The notes under the pieces were generated by a model, which saw only the letters and a program-made list of their open reading frames with translations, did not search any database and was not told the DNA's origin. DNA of 33,029 bases from an uncultured Lachnospiraceae bacterium (GTDB taxonomy: Bacteria; Bacillota; Clostridia; Lachnospirales; Lachnospiraceae), in the NCBI GenBank assembly GCA_902766175.1, contig CACXCJ010000052.1, positions 1 to 33,029 of the forward strand, read 5' to 3'. The position numbers were made by a program, and so were the translations under genes. Shown here piece by piece: positions 24,255 to 31,579 of the stretch; position 1 is the stretch's first letter, and each line of letters starts with the position of its first letter.

Positions 24255-24305
24255 CAGCAGATCGAAATTCGAAATTTTCCGCGCTGTCACTTGCTGCACA
24301 GGCGC

Positions 24306-24333
24306 AAAAAGACCTGCGGACGCTTGCAGCAGG
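24306..24333 (-). terminator. Possible terminator of the sel/mo operon
   Basis: On the minus strand CCTGC and GCAGG (24329-24333 and 24313-24317) form a short stem followed by TCTTTTT. A second, longer inverted repeat, GAGAGGAAAT/ATTTCCTCTC, spans 24349-24375 across the stop codon of the MOSC-MogA gene but lacks a U tract. Together they probably end the operon. Confidence 0.4.
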
Positions 24334-24373
24334 CCGATCCCGTAGGCAGAGAGGAAATCGCGGCAATTTCCTC

Positions 24374-25303
24374 TCACCCGTCCGCGGTCCCCCGGAGAAC
24401 GCCGAGGCCGTGCTTAAGGGCCGGCAGGACGATCTCCAGGTCCTCCCGGCAGGCCTTCGGGCTCCCGGGGAGGTTGAGGATGAGCGTCTTTTTCCGGATT
24501 CCGGCCCGCTGGCGGCTCAGCATCGCATGCGGCGTGATCGGAAGAGATTTCACGAGAATGGCCTGTGTAATGCCGTCCGCCATCCGGTCGCAGACCTCGA
24601 CCGTCGCCTCCGGCGTCTCGTCCCGCTCCCCGAAGCCGGTCCCTCCGGTTGTGAAAACGACATTCACCTGCCGCTGATCCGCAAGGCGCCGGAGCTCCCT
24701 CGAGAGCCTCTCCCGTCCGTCCGGCAGCAGCAGGCTCTCGACGATATCATAGCCCTCCCTCTCCAGGATCTCCCGGATCACAGGGCCGCTCTTGTCCTCA
24801 TAGACGCCGGCCGACGCGCGGTCACTCAGCGTGATCACTGCCGCCGTAAACGGCCTCTCCGGGTCCGCCGGAAGAACCGTGACCAGATCTCCCGGGCGCA
24901 CCGACCCGCCCTTCAGGACCCTCGCAAAGATCCCCTCCCGCGGCATGATGCAGTCGCCGACCTTCTGAAAGATCGCACAGTGGCTGTGACAGTCCTTTCC
25001 GATCTGGGTGACCTCGAGCAGGCACGCTCCGACAGAGAGGCGCGTCCCGACCGGAAGGCCGCGGAGGTCGATGCCGCTCACGACGAGATTTTCCCCGAAC
25101 GCGCCGAATCCGACCTCCGCTCCCCGCGCGCGGAACTCCTCGATTTTCTCCGCGGAGAGGAGACTCACCTGCCGGTGCCAGTGCCCCGCGTGGGCATCGC
25201 CCGAGAGGCCCCAGTCCGCCTGAAGCAGAACCTTCTCCTCCGGAACCTTCTGGGTTCCCTTCTCATGACTCATACAGACTGCAAGAATCTTTCCCGTTTC
25301 CAT
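24374..25303 (-). CDS. MOSC-MogA fusion: MOSC domain plus molybdopterin adenylyltransferase
   Basis: A 309-residue two-domain protein. Residues 1-147 are a MOSC domain (GLSGDAHAGHWHRQVSLLS, GAFGENLVVSGIDL, LPVGTRL..., Cys105 in GKDCHSHC), a family that handles sulfur or Moco. Residues 152-309 are MogA/MoaB-like: AAVITLSDRASAGVYEDKSGP, TTGGTGFGERDETPEAT (218-234) and ILNLPGSPKA (276-284). This domain adenylates molybdopterin before metal insertion. The ATG at 25301-25303 is chosen over one 78 bp upstream because AGGAG and the family start follow it. It is last in the selA-mobA-selB-moaA run, 138 bp after moaA. The fusion is known in clostridia. The role of the MOSC half is inferred. Confidence 0.9.
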   Translation of the reverse strand: METGKILAVCMSHEKGTQKVPEEKVLLQADWGLSGDAHAGHWHRQVSLLSAEKIEEFRARGAEVGFGAFGENLVVSGIDLRGLPVGTRLSVGACLLEVTQIGKDCHSHCAIFQKVGDCIMPREGIFARVLKGGSVRPGDLVTVLPADPERPFTAAVITLSDRASAGVYEDKSGPVIREILEREGYDIVESLLLPDGRERLSRELRRLADQRQVNVVFTTGGTGFGERDETPEATVEVCDRMADGITQAILVKSLPITPHAMLSRQRAGIRKKTLILNLPGSPKACREDLEIVLPALKHGLGVLRGTADG

Positions 25304-25441
25304 CCTGCTCTTCTCCTGCCTGGCATTCCGATCCGAACTGCCTTCTCTGTCCTCGCTGTCTTCTCTGTCTCTTCGCTGCATCCTCCGGGCACGGCGCCTG
25401 CCTCAAGCTCTCCGGCGCGCCTTCGCCGCCTCCGCGGCGCA

Positions 25442-26512
25442 TCATCCGCCGATCTGGCTCATGCCCCTCTCCTCTGTGACGCCTCCGTCCCTGCCGAAGC
25501 AGTGCTGTGCGGGTTTCTCCAGCACCGCGCGGGAAATCTCCCCCGAAAGGCGCGTAAGCAGATCTTCCGCTCCATCTCCTGAGGCTGCCGCGCTCTCCGC
25601 AAAAGCCGCATCCGCCCCTGCGGCCGGCTTCCCTGCGGCAGCGCTTCCTGCGCTGCAGTCCTCCGCCGCACGGTTCAGGAGGGGCCTCAGATCCACAGTG
25701 TCCCCGTAGCAGAGACAGGGCTTCAGAAGCCCCTGGGACGTCAGGCGGATCCGGTTGCACGAGGCGCAGAATTTCCCGTGAATCGCGCTGATAAACCCGA
25801 CGCTTACGGGGAAGCCCGGAATCCGGTAATATCTCGCGGGGCCGTTTCCGTGCACCCGCGTGTCCGGCTCCATGCCCGGAAACTCCCTTTCCAGCTCTGA
25901 AAGAAGCGCTTCCCCGCTGAACCCCGGCAGCGTCCTTCCGAATCCGATCGGCATAAGCTCGATGAAACGGACATCCACCGACAAGTCCCGCGCAAGGGAG
26001 AGGACGTCCCGCCACTCCTCCGAATCCCCGCCCGAGAGAAGAACCGTGTTGAGCTTCACCGGGATCCTGGAATCCTGAGCCGCGCGGATTCCAGCGAGTA
26101 CCTTCTCCAGCTCCCCGCCGCCGGTGATCTGCCGGAAGCGCTCCGGGTCCGCCGTATCCAGGGACACGTTCACGGCGTCAAGCCCCGCCTCTCTCAAGGC
26201 GGCGGCATTTTCCGCGAGAAGAATGCCGTTTGTCGTCATCGTCACCTGCTGGACGCCCGGGAGACTCCTCAGGCGCCTCACAAATCCGATGCAGCCCTTC
26301 CGCACGAGCGGCTCTCCGCCCGTCACCTTGAATTTCGTGATTCCGATCCTCGTGCACGCCTCGGCGATGAGAAGGATCTGCTCATAGGTGAGGATCCGGC
26401 TCATCGGGACCTTCTCGATTCCATCCGGCATGCAGTAGCGGCAGCGCAGGTTGCAGCGGTCTGTGATGGAAATCCGCAGGTAGTCAATTTTCCGTCCGTA
26501 CCGGTCCTGCAT
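25442..26512 (-). CDS. moaA: GTP 3',8-cyclase (molybdopterin synthesis), with C-terminal insertion
   Basis: The 356-residue radical-SAM enzyme catalyses the first step of molybdopterin synthesis from GTP. The SAM-cluster cysteines are Cys20, Cys24 and Cys27 (CNLRCRYC). The second cluster is Cys249, Cys252 and Cys266 (CASCNRIRLTSQGLLKPC). The functionally important C-terminal GG is present in MSQIGG. Between the second cluster and the last helix there is an Ala/Gly/Ser-rich insert of about 30 residues (about 286-315) that normal MoaAs lack, explaining the length above the usual 320-335. A purine-rich GGAGAGGGGG site precedes the ATG. The start lies 29 bp inside the end of selB. moaC is not seen here. 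Confidence 0.95.
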   Translation of the reverse strand: MQDRYGRKIDYLRISITDRCNLRCRYCMPDGIEKVPMSRILTYEQILLIAEACTRIGITKFKVTGGEPLVRKGCIGFVRRLRSLPGVQQVTMTTNGILLAENAAALREAGLDAVNVSLDTADPERFRQITGGGELEKVLAGIRAAQDSRIPVKLNTVLLSGGDSEEWRDVLSLARDLSVDVRFIELMPIGFGRTLPGFSGEALLSELEREFPGMEPDTRVHGNGPARYYRIPGFPVSVGFISAIHGKFCASCNRIRLTSQGLLKPCLCYGDTVDLRPLLNRAAEDCSAGSAAAGKPAAGADAAFAESAAASGDGAEDLLTRLSGEISRAVLEKPAQHCFGRDGGVTEERGMSQIGG

Positions 26513-28433
26513 CCGTCTGCCCCCTCTCCTTTAATTTCACGTGTACCTCTCCGTCCATTTTCGTGTACTTCCGCCGGTCAAAGGACTCGAGAAGCATCTG
26601 GGAATACTTCCGCGAGGTGTGAAGAAGATCCCGGTACTCCGCCAGCGTGATCTGCCCGTCCCGGTCCAGCTTCCGGTAGAGCACGTCAAGCACGTGCTCC
26701 CAGTGCTCCGGCGCCATGTAGGCCGTGGCATCGACCCGGACAAGTCTGCCCCTCTTCGCGAGATCCGAGAGGATCTGCCGGATCTGTCTCGGATTCCGGT
26801 ATCCCGCAGCGAGCTTTTCCGTGTACGGGACCTCAAAGCCCGCTCTCCGGTAGACCTCAAGAAGCCCCTCCGCGATCCTGGCAATTTCCGCATCCGGCGT
26901 CGTGTCGATGCCGTAGAGCATGACGCCGCCGTTTGAAATCTGGAGAATTTTCCGCTTCGTGAGCTCGCTTAAGATAAGCTCCTGCTGGTTTTTCCGGATC
27001 GCAAAGCGGCTGCTCAGGCGGTTAAAGAACTCCGCTCTGTCCATCTGCCGGATCACGGAATTCTCCTCATGAAATTTTTGAAGGAGCTTTTCCGACTGCG
27101 AGGCGATGACCTTCCAGAAATCCATGTGAATGAAGCGGTCCGTCCCGATCTGGATGGCGCGCTTACTCTCCTTCAGCTCGAGAAGCAGGCTCCTGGTCCG
27201 CTCCTCCGTAAGATTCAGCCGGACGGAGAGCTCCTTCACGGAAGGAATCCGGTCGCTGTACTCCCTTAATTCCTCCTCTGCTTTCTCCTCCTCGCTCCCG
27301 CTCTCCCGTAGAGAGAGACTGTGGATGACGGCCTCCTGGTTTCTCCTGTGCTTTTTCGCGTCCACCTCGAGAAACTCCCCGCCGCCAAAGGACTCCACGG
27401 GAGAGTAGAAGAGGACAATGAAGCGGTCGCCCTTCCGCACCGCGACGGGTTTTTCAAAGCGGAACTGCACGTACGCCTCTTCCCCCGCAGAAATCTCGTC
27501 CCGGTCGAGGAGCACCGCCTTGCAGCTCGTTCCCGCCGCACCAAAGCTCAGGTGCACGCGGCTGTTGTTTTTTAACGTGCGCGCCGTGTCCGGAAAAAGA
27601 CGCACCTTTGCATCCAGCATGAGGGACGGAAGGAGCTTTCCGGGGCGCGCGAGCACATCTCCCCGGTTGATTTCCTCCTTCCCGATATCCGCCAGATTCA
27701 GGGCCGTCCGCTGCCCGGCAGGCGCCTCCGTTTCCTGCTCCCCGTAGCTCTGAATCGAGCGCACGCGGACCAGCCGCTCCTCCGGATAGAGCATCAGCTC
27801 GTCCCCGGCCGCAAGGGAGCCCTCCGTCTGTGTCCCCGACACAACGGTGCCGATCCCCTTCAGCGTAAAGACCCGGTCCACCGGAAGGAAAAACGCGTCC
27901 GGATCCTCCCGGCGCACTGCCGTCTCCCGGACCGCATCGAGAATCAGGTTCTTAAGCTCCGGGATGTTTTCTCCCGTGAGCGCGGAGACAGAGATCCGCG
28001 GTGCCTTCTCGAGAAAGCTCCCCCTCACCAGCTCGTCCGTCTCCTCCTGTGCCATGCGGGAGAGCTCTGCGTCCGCGAGGTCCTTTTTGGTAAAGACGAT
28101 GATCCCTCTCCGGATGCCGAGCATTTTTAAAATATTAAAGTGTTCCCGCGTCTGGGGCATGACGCCCTCATCCAGGGCAATGATGAGGAGCACGAGGTCA
28201 ATGCCGCCGATCCCGGCCAGCATGTTCCGGATAAACCGCTCGTGCCCCGGCACGTCGATGATCCCGATCCGGAGGCCCCTCTCGTTCGGGAGGCTCGCAA
28301 ACCCGTTCTCGATTGTGATGCCTCTCCGTTTTTCCTCCGCCAGCCGGTCCGTGTCCGTCCCGGTCAGGGCCTTGATGAGGCAGGTCTTCCCGTGATCCAC
28401 GTGGCCTGCTGTTCCGATGATACAGTTCCGCAT
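26484..28433 (-). CDS. selB: Selenocysteine-specific elongation factor
   Basis: The 649-residue SelB delivers Sec-tRNA to in-frame UGA codons marked by a SECIS hairpin. The GTPase domain has GHVDHGKT (10-17), DVPGHE (60-65) and TKKD (115-118), followed by EF-Tu-like domains (VDRVFTLKGIGTVVSGTQTEG). The C-terminal third holds winged-helix repeats that bind SECIS RNA (RAEFFNRLSSRFAIRKNQQELILSEL, YTEKLAAGYRNPRQIRQILSDLAKRGRLVRVD). It lies 5 bp after mobA, with GAGGA inside the mobA end as ribosome binding site, and overlaps moaA by 29 bp. Length and domains are normal for the family. A UGA-containing target, formate dehydrogenase, lies in the same cluster. Confidence 0.97.
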   Translation of the reverse strand: MRNCIIGTAGHVDHGKTCLIKALTGTDTDRLAEEKRRGITIENGFASLPNERGLRIGIIDVPGHERFIRNMLAGIGGIDLVLLIIALDEGVMPQTREHFNILKMLGIRRGIIVFTKKDLADAELSRMAQEETDELVRGSFLEKAPRISVSALTGENIPELKNLILDAVRETAVRREDPDAFFLPVDRVFTLKGIGTVVSGTQTEGSLAAGDELMLYPEERLVRVRSIQSYGEQETEAPAGQRTALNLADIGKEEINRGDVLARPGKLLPSLMLDAKVRLFPDTARTLKNNSRVHLSFGAAGTSCKAVLLDRDEISAGEEAYVQFRFEKPVAVRKGDRFIVLFYSPVESFGGGEFLEVDAKKHRRNQEAVIHSLSLRESGSEEEKAEEELREYSDRIPSVKELSVRLNLTEERTRSLLLELKESKRAIQIGTDRFIHMDFWKVIASQSEKLLQKFHEENSVIRQMDRAEFFNRLSSRFAIRKNQQELILSELTKRKILQISNGGVMLYGIDTTPDAEIARIAEGLLEVYRRAGFEVPYTEKLAAGYRNPRQIRQILSDLAKRGRLVRVDATAYMAPEHWEHVLDVLYRKLDRDGQITLAEYRDLLHTSRKYSQMLLESFDRRKYTKMDGEVHVKLKERGQTDAGPVRTEN

Positions 28434-28438
28434 ATTTC

Positions 28439-29128
28439 TCAGTCCTCGTCAGAATCCAGATGCGCCTGCGCGCCTCCGTGCTCTTCCAGCGCCGCCCGGT
28501 ACTCCGCAGGTGTGTTGATATTCTGAAGCATCCGCGCGTACGGGGAATCCGGTTCCAGCGGAACATAGAGCGTGTCGAGCTCCCCAAAGGCCGCGCGCGG
28601 GCGGTAAATTCCCGCCCGAATCATCTCCCGGAAGACAGGAAGCGCCCTTTTTCCGTAGACTGCCGCAAGAACGTCCGGTCTCCCGGAAAGCACCGGAACA
28701 ATGCAGTCAGGGTACTTTCCCCTCTCAAGCCGCCTCTTCTCTCCGCCTTCGATCAGCATCCGGTAGAAGCCGGCCTCAAGATACGGCATGTCGCACGCGG
28801 CGGTGAGAAGGTACGGTGTCTCACACGCGGAAAGTCCCGCTTCCAGTCCGGAGACCGGCCCCAGCCCGGGATGGATGTCCCGCACCACGATGCACCCTGC
28901 CTTCTCCCCGCGGAAGGATTCTCCGTAGGAAATATAGATTTTCTCCGAGACCTTCCGCATTTCCCGGATCAGGCGGTCCATGAAGGTCTCCCCGCAGAGC
29001 TTCAGATCTCCCTTGTAACGCCCCTCCATGCGGCAGTTTTTCCCACCCGCAAGGATCAGCGCATCCGCCCGGAAAAATCGCCCGGATCCTTTTTTTCTTT
29101 CTGCGTCATCCGCCCTGAAACCGCTCAT
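28439..29128 (-). CDS. mobA: Molybdenum cofactor guanylyltransferase
   Basis: The 229-residue protein is a MobA-type nucleotidyltransferase that adds GMP to Mo-molybdopterin, giving the bis-MGD cofactor of formate dehydrogenases. ALILAGGKNCRMEGRYKGDL (24-41) is the GTP-binding signature (LAGGxxxRM...K). HPGLGPVSGLEAGL, TAACDMPYL with the metal-binding Asp, and the C-terminal LQNINTPAEY follow as in the family. The first 20 residues are a non-conserved basic extension. The ribosome binding site is weak (CAGG), and the ATG lies within the third copy of a tandem repeat derived from the selA 3' end, so the true start deserves caution. It is between selA (41 bp upstream) and selB. Confidence 0.88.
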   Translation of the reverse strand: MSGFRADDAERKKGSGRFFRADALILAGGKNCRMEGRYKGDLKLCGETFMDRLIREMRKVSEKIYISYGESFRGEKAGCIVVRDIHPGLGPVSGLEAGLSACETPYLLTAACDMPYLEAGFYRMLIEGGEKRRLERGKYPDCIVPVLSGRPDVLAAVYGKRALPVFREMIRAGIYRPRAAFGELDTLYVPLEPDSPYARMLQNINTPAEYRAALEEHGGAQAHLDSDED

Positions 29129-29190
29129 AGAAGCGCCTGAACTTTCTCACAGAAGCGCCCGGAGCTTCCTCACAGAAGCGCCCGGAAATC
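29124..29190. repeat. Three tandem 22-23-bp copies across the selA-mobA junction
   Basis: Units at 29124-29145, 29146-29168 and 29169-29190 share CTCACAGAAGCGCCCGGA with small changes. The unit farthest upstream on the minus strand encodes the C-terminal residues RALL and stop of SelA. The last unit contains the mobA ATG, where CTGTGAG has become CTATGAG. Confidence 0.85.
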
Positions 29191-30573
29191 CTCCGCGATC
29201 CGCTCGGAATCCCCGTCCAGCAGCGTCCGGACAGAGATCCAGAGTCTCTCCTGGCGCAGGAACGACACCAGCGGATACCTCGCGTTTCGAAGCGCTGCCT
29301 CAAGTTCCGTCTCATCCTTTATGTTCCCGGACGGCACTGCGACACGGACCGTCACCGCATAGCCCGGCAGGTCTGTCAGCGGAGCGGTGCCGCCGCCGGT
29401 CCTGTCAGAGCACGGCTCCGCCGAGAGGAGCAGCCTCCCGGACGGGTCCGCTTCCCGCAGCATTCCAAGGAGTCTCTCCGCCTTCTCCCTGAGGACCTCC
29501 TCCGGCTCCGCGATCATGGCGAGCGTCGGAATATTCTGCACGGCACCGGAAGGATCCCGGTACTCCTCGAGCGTCGCCTCCACTGCAGCGAGCGTCATCT
29601 TGTCCACGCGGAGCACGCGGTAGAGGGGGTGATGCTTCATCTTCCCGACAAGCTCCGCCTTCCCCGCAATAATTCCCGCCTGTGCGCCGCCGAGGAGCTT
29701 GTCCGCGCTGAACGTCACGAGATCCGCGCCCTCTCTCAGGACCTCGGGGATCCGCGGCTCATCGACGCCGTATCTCTCAAGCCCCGCGAAGACGCCGCTT
29801 CCGAGGTCATAGAGAAACGGGATTCCCGCTTCCCGCGAAAGCGCCGCGAGCTCGGCAGCTCCCGCGGCCTCCGTGTATCCCTCGACCCGGTAATTGCCCG
29901 CGTGAACCTTGAGAACGGCGCCCGTGTTCTCCCCGAGTGCCCTCCGGTAGTCCGAAATCCGTGTGCAGTTCGTGGAGCCGACCTCCCGGAGCACGGCTCC
30001 GCTCTCGCCGCAGATTTCCGGAATCCGGAACGACCCGCCGATCTCCGCGAGCTCCCCGCGCGAAATGAGGACCTCCTTCCCCCGGGCAAGTGCCGAGAGC
30101 GAGAGAAAAATCGCCGCGGCGTTGTTATTCACTGCGATTGCGTCCTCCGCACCGCAGAGCAGCCGGAGAAGCTTCGAGATGTGCGCCTGGCGGGAGTTCC
30201 GGCCTCCCCTTGTGAGATCATACTCCAGATCGGTGTAGTGCGACGCTGCGTCCCGGACGGCTTCCAGCGCGCGGAGGGAGAGCGGCGCACGGCCGAGATT
30301 CGTATGCAGAATGACGCCCGTCCCGTTGATCACCGGCCGGAGAGCGGGCGTGCAGCCCCCTTCCAGGCTCCGGAGTGCTTCGCGGAGGATGTCGTCCGCC
30401 GCGGGAATTTCGTCTCTCTCCCCCGCCAGAATCTCCCGCCGGATTTTCCCCGTAACGGAACGCAGGGCATCCGCGACGGATCCCCTGCCCCACCTTGCAG
30501 CTGCCCCGGCAGCCTCCTCTTTTCCAAGCAGAACATCCATTTTCGGAATCTCTGCCAGAAGCTTCTGCCTCAT
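29170..30573 (-). CDS. selA: L-seryl-tRNA(Sec) selenium transferase
   Basis: The 467-residue PLP enzyme converts Ser-tRNA(Sec) to Sec-tRNA(Sec) using selenophosphate. It begins MRQKLLAEIPKMDVLL, the typical SelA start. It has VINGTGVILHTNLGRAPLS, YTDLEYDLTRGGRNSR and AVNNNAAAIFL. The PLP lysine is at Lys292 in TFSADKLLGGAQAGI. Family knowledge says it works as a large ring-shaped oligomer. The frame opens 15 codons earlier, but that ATG touches the tRNA-Sec 3' end. The ATG at 30571-30573 has GGGGA before it and is preferred. It lies directly downstream of tRNA-Sec, its substrate. Its 3' end is duplicated in the spacer to mobA. selD is not in the window. Confidence 0.96.
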   Translation of the reverse strand: MRQKLLAEIPKMDVLLGKEEAAGAAARWGRGSVADALRSVTGKIRREILAGERDEIPAADDILREALRSLEGGCTPALRPVINGTGVILHTNLGRAPLSLRALEAVRDAASHYTDLEYDLTRGGRNSRQAHISKLLRLLCGAEDAIAVNNNAAAIFLSLSALARGKEVLISRGELAEIGGSFRIPEICGESGAVLREVGSTNCTRISDYRRALGENTGAVLKVHAGNYRVEGYTEAAGAAELAALSREAGIPFLYDLGSGVFAGLERYGVDEPRIPEVLREGADLVTFSADKLLGGAQAGIIAGKAELVGKMKHHPLYRVLRVDKMTLAAVEATLEEYRDPSGAVQNIPTLAMIAEPEEVLREKAERLLGMLREADPSGRLLLSAEPCSDRTGGGTAPLTDLPGYAVTVRVAVPSGNIKDETELEAALRNARYPLVSFLRQERLWISVRTLLDGDSERIAEDFRALL

Positions 30574-30621
30574 TTTCTGTTCCCCTGTCCCGTGATTCCT
30601 GAACGACTTCTCCTGCATCAG

Positions 30622-30714
30622 CGGAGGGGATGGGGATCGAACCCATCCAGGAAGCTGCTAACTCCCCGCAACGGTTTTGAAGACCGCGAAGCACACCAGC
30701 GCTTATCCGCCTCC
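30622..30714 (-). tRNA. selC: tRNA-Sec (anticodon UCA), with an irregular acceptor stem
   Basis: The 93-nt minus-strand gene has the special tRNA-Sec shape. The D stem is six base pairs (AAGCGC/GTGCTT) with a TGGT loop. The anticodon loop CTTCAAA gives UCA, the variable arm is long, and the T arm is ATGGG-TTCGATC-CCCAT. The 5' acceptor strand is GGAGGCGG (8 nt), but the 3' strand before discriminator G is CCCCTCC (7 nt). The stem therefore has a bulged C6 instead of the usual eight continuous pairs. CCA is not encoded. It lies between fdhD and selA, in the same direction. Confidence 0.92.
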
Positions 30715-30719
30715 GAAAG

Positions 30720-30748
30720 GCATCCCCGCGGGAAGTCCGCAGGGATGC
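30720..30748 (-). other. Hairpin just upstream of tRNA-Sec
   Basis: GCATCCC/GGGATGC outer and GCGG/CCGC inner pairs, with one mismatch and a 5-nt loop. On the minus strand it ends 5 nt before the tRNA 5' end. It may be part of the tRNA leader or the remains of an fdhD terminator; there is no good U tract. Confidence 0.5.
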
Positions 30749-30757
30749 GCTTGTCTC

Positions 30758-30763
30758 ATTATA
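30758..30763 (-). promoter_or_regulatory. -10 box of a possible tRNA-Sec/selA promoter
   Basis: Perfect TATAAT on the minus strand, about 45 nt upstream of tRNA-Sec and after the fdhD stop. Only a poly-T stretch is found at the -35 distance, so strength is uncertain. Confidence 0.45.
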
Positions 30764-30799
30764 ACCGATTCCGCTCCGACAAAAAACTCAGGGCGGTCC

Positions 30800-31579
30800 T
30801 CAGATCAGTTTTTTTTCACCGCAGAACACTTCAAAGGACTCCGCTCCCGCCCGTCCGGCAAGCAGAAGCCCGAAGGCGGATGCGAACTCCACCGCCTCGG
30901 CGGTCGGAAGCGCCTTTCCGGCAAGAACCGGGAAACCCGCGCGGAGCGCCTTCTCCACCATGTCCACCGGAAGGCGCCCGCTCAGGTAAACCTCGCACTC
31001 TGCCGGAGGAATGCCGTGCAGGATTGCGTAGCCTGCGGCCTTGTCCAGCGCGTTATGTCTGCCGATATCCTCACAGAGATAGAGCACTTTCCCGGACCGG
31101 CTCAGGATGCAGCTGTGGATCGAATGCGTCGCAAGATAGAGCGGCTGCTCCACCCGGAAGGTGTCCGCGAGATGAAAGAGCCACTCCCGGCGGATTTTCC
31201 GGGCGCAGACCGGTGCCATGGTTCTCTGCGCCGTCTTCGTCCTGCGCTCTGCCTCCGCCAGGAATTCCTGCCCGGCACCTGTGATCTTGAGAGAGGCAAG
31301 GTCCGACGCGCGGGAGATGAATCCGGAAGTCAGGAGCCACCCGGCCGCAAGCGCCGGAAGATCTGCTCCCGTGCAGACGAGACGCGTCATGCGCTTTCCA
31401 TCGAGCACAATCCGGAGCGCCTGTTCCTTCAGGAGCAGCGCCTCTCCCGCCCGGTCCTCTCCCGTTCTCCTTATGACGCGGACCAAAAGTCCGCCGGTGA
31501 GACTCCCGTCCTCAGTCAGATCCCTGATTTCCGGGGCCGGATCTCTGTCCTCCGGCCACTGGAAAACTTCCTCACTCAT
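30800..31579 (-). CDS. fdhD: Formate dehydrogenase accessory sulfurtransferase FdhD
   Basis: The 259-residue FdhD carries sulfur from a cysteine desulfurase to the molybdenum cofactor before it enters formate dehydrogenase. The signature LCEDIGRHNALDKAAGYAI (about 168-186) and the LSGRLPVDMVEKALRAG block are intact. The CxxC-type motif studied in E. coli (CGxCG) is not present. Around Cys125 the sequence reads MAPVCARK, so only one of the two cysteines remains, as may be true of some clostridial members. The ATG at 31577-31579 is chosen over one 90 bp upstream because it overlaps the formate dehydrogenase stop (ATGA) and has AAAGG-GG-type purines upstream. Translation is thus coupled to its client enzyme. 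Confidence 0.92.
   Translation of the reverse strand: MSEEVFQWPEDRDPAPEIRDLTEDGSLTGGLLVRVIRRTGEDRAGEALLLKEQALRIVLDGKRMTRLVCTGADLPALAAGWLLTSGFISRASDLASLKITGAGQEFLAEAERRTKTAQRTMAPVCARKIRREWLFHLADTFRVEQPLYLATHSIHSCILSRSGKVLYLCEDIGRHNALDKAAGYAILHGIPPAECEVYLSGRLPVDMVEKALRAGFPVLAGKALPTAEAVEFASAFGLLLAGRAGAESFEVFCGEKKLI

Noticed and set aside
22974..24677. Plus-strand open frame of 567 codons opposite modA
   Set aside because: It spans the modA promoter and terminator regions, shows no family motif, and lies opposite a well supported gene.
25263..26015. Minus-strand frame of 250 codons overlapping moaA in another frame
   Set aside because: moaA has complete radical-SAM and second-cluster motifs in its own frame; this one has none.
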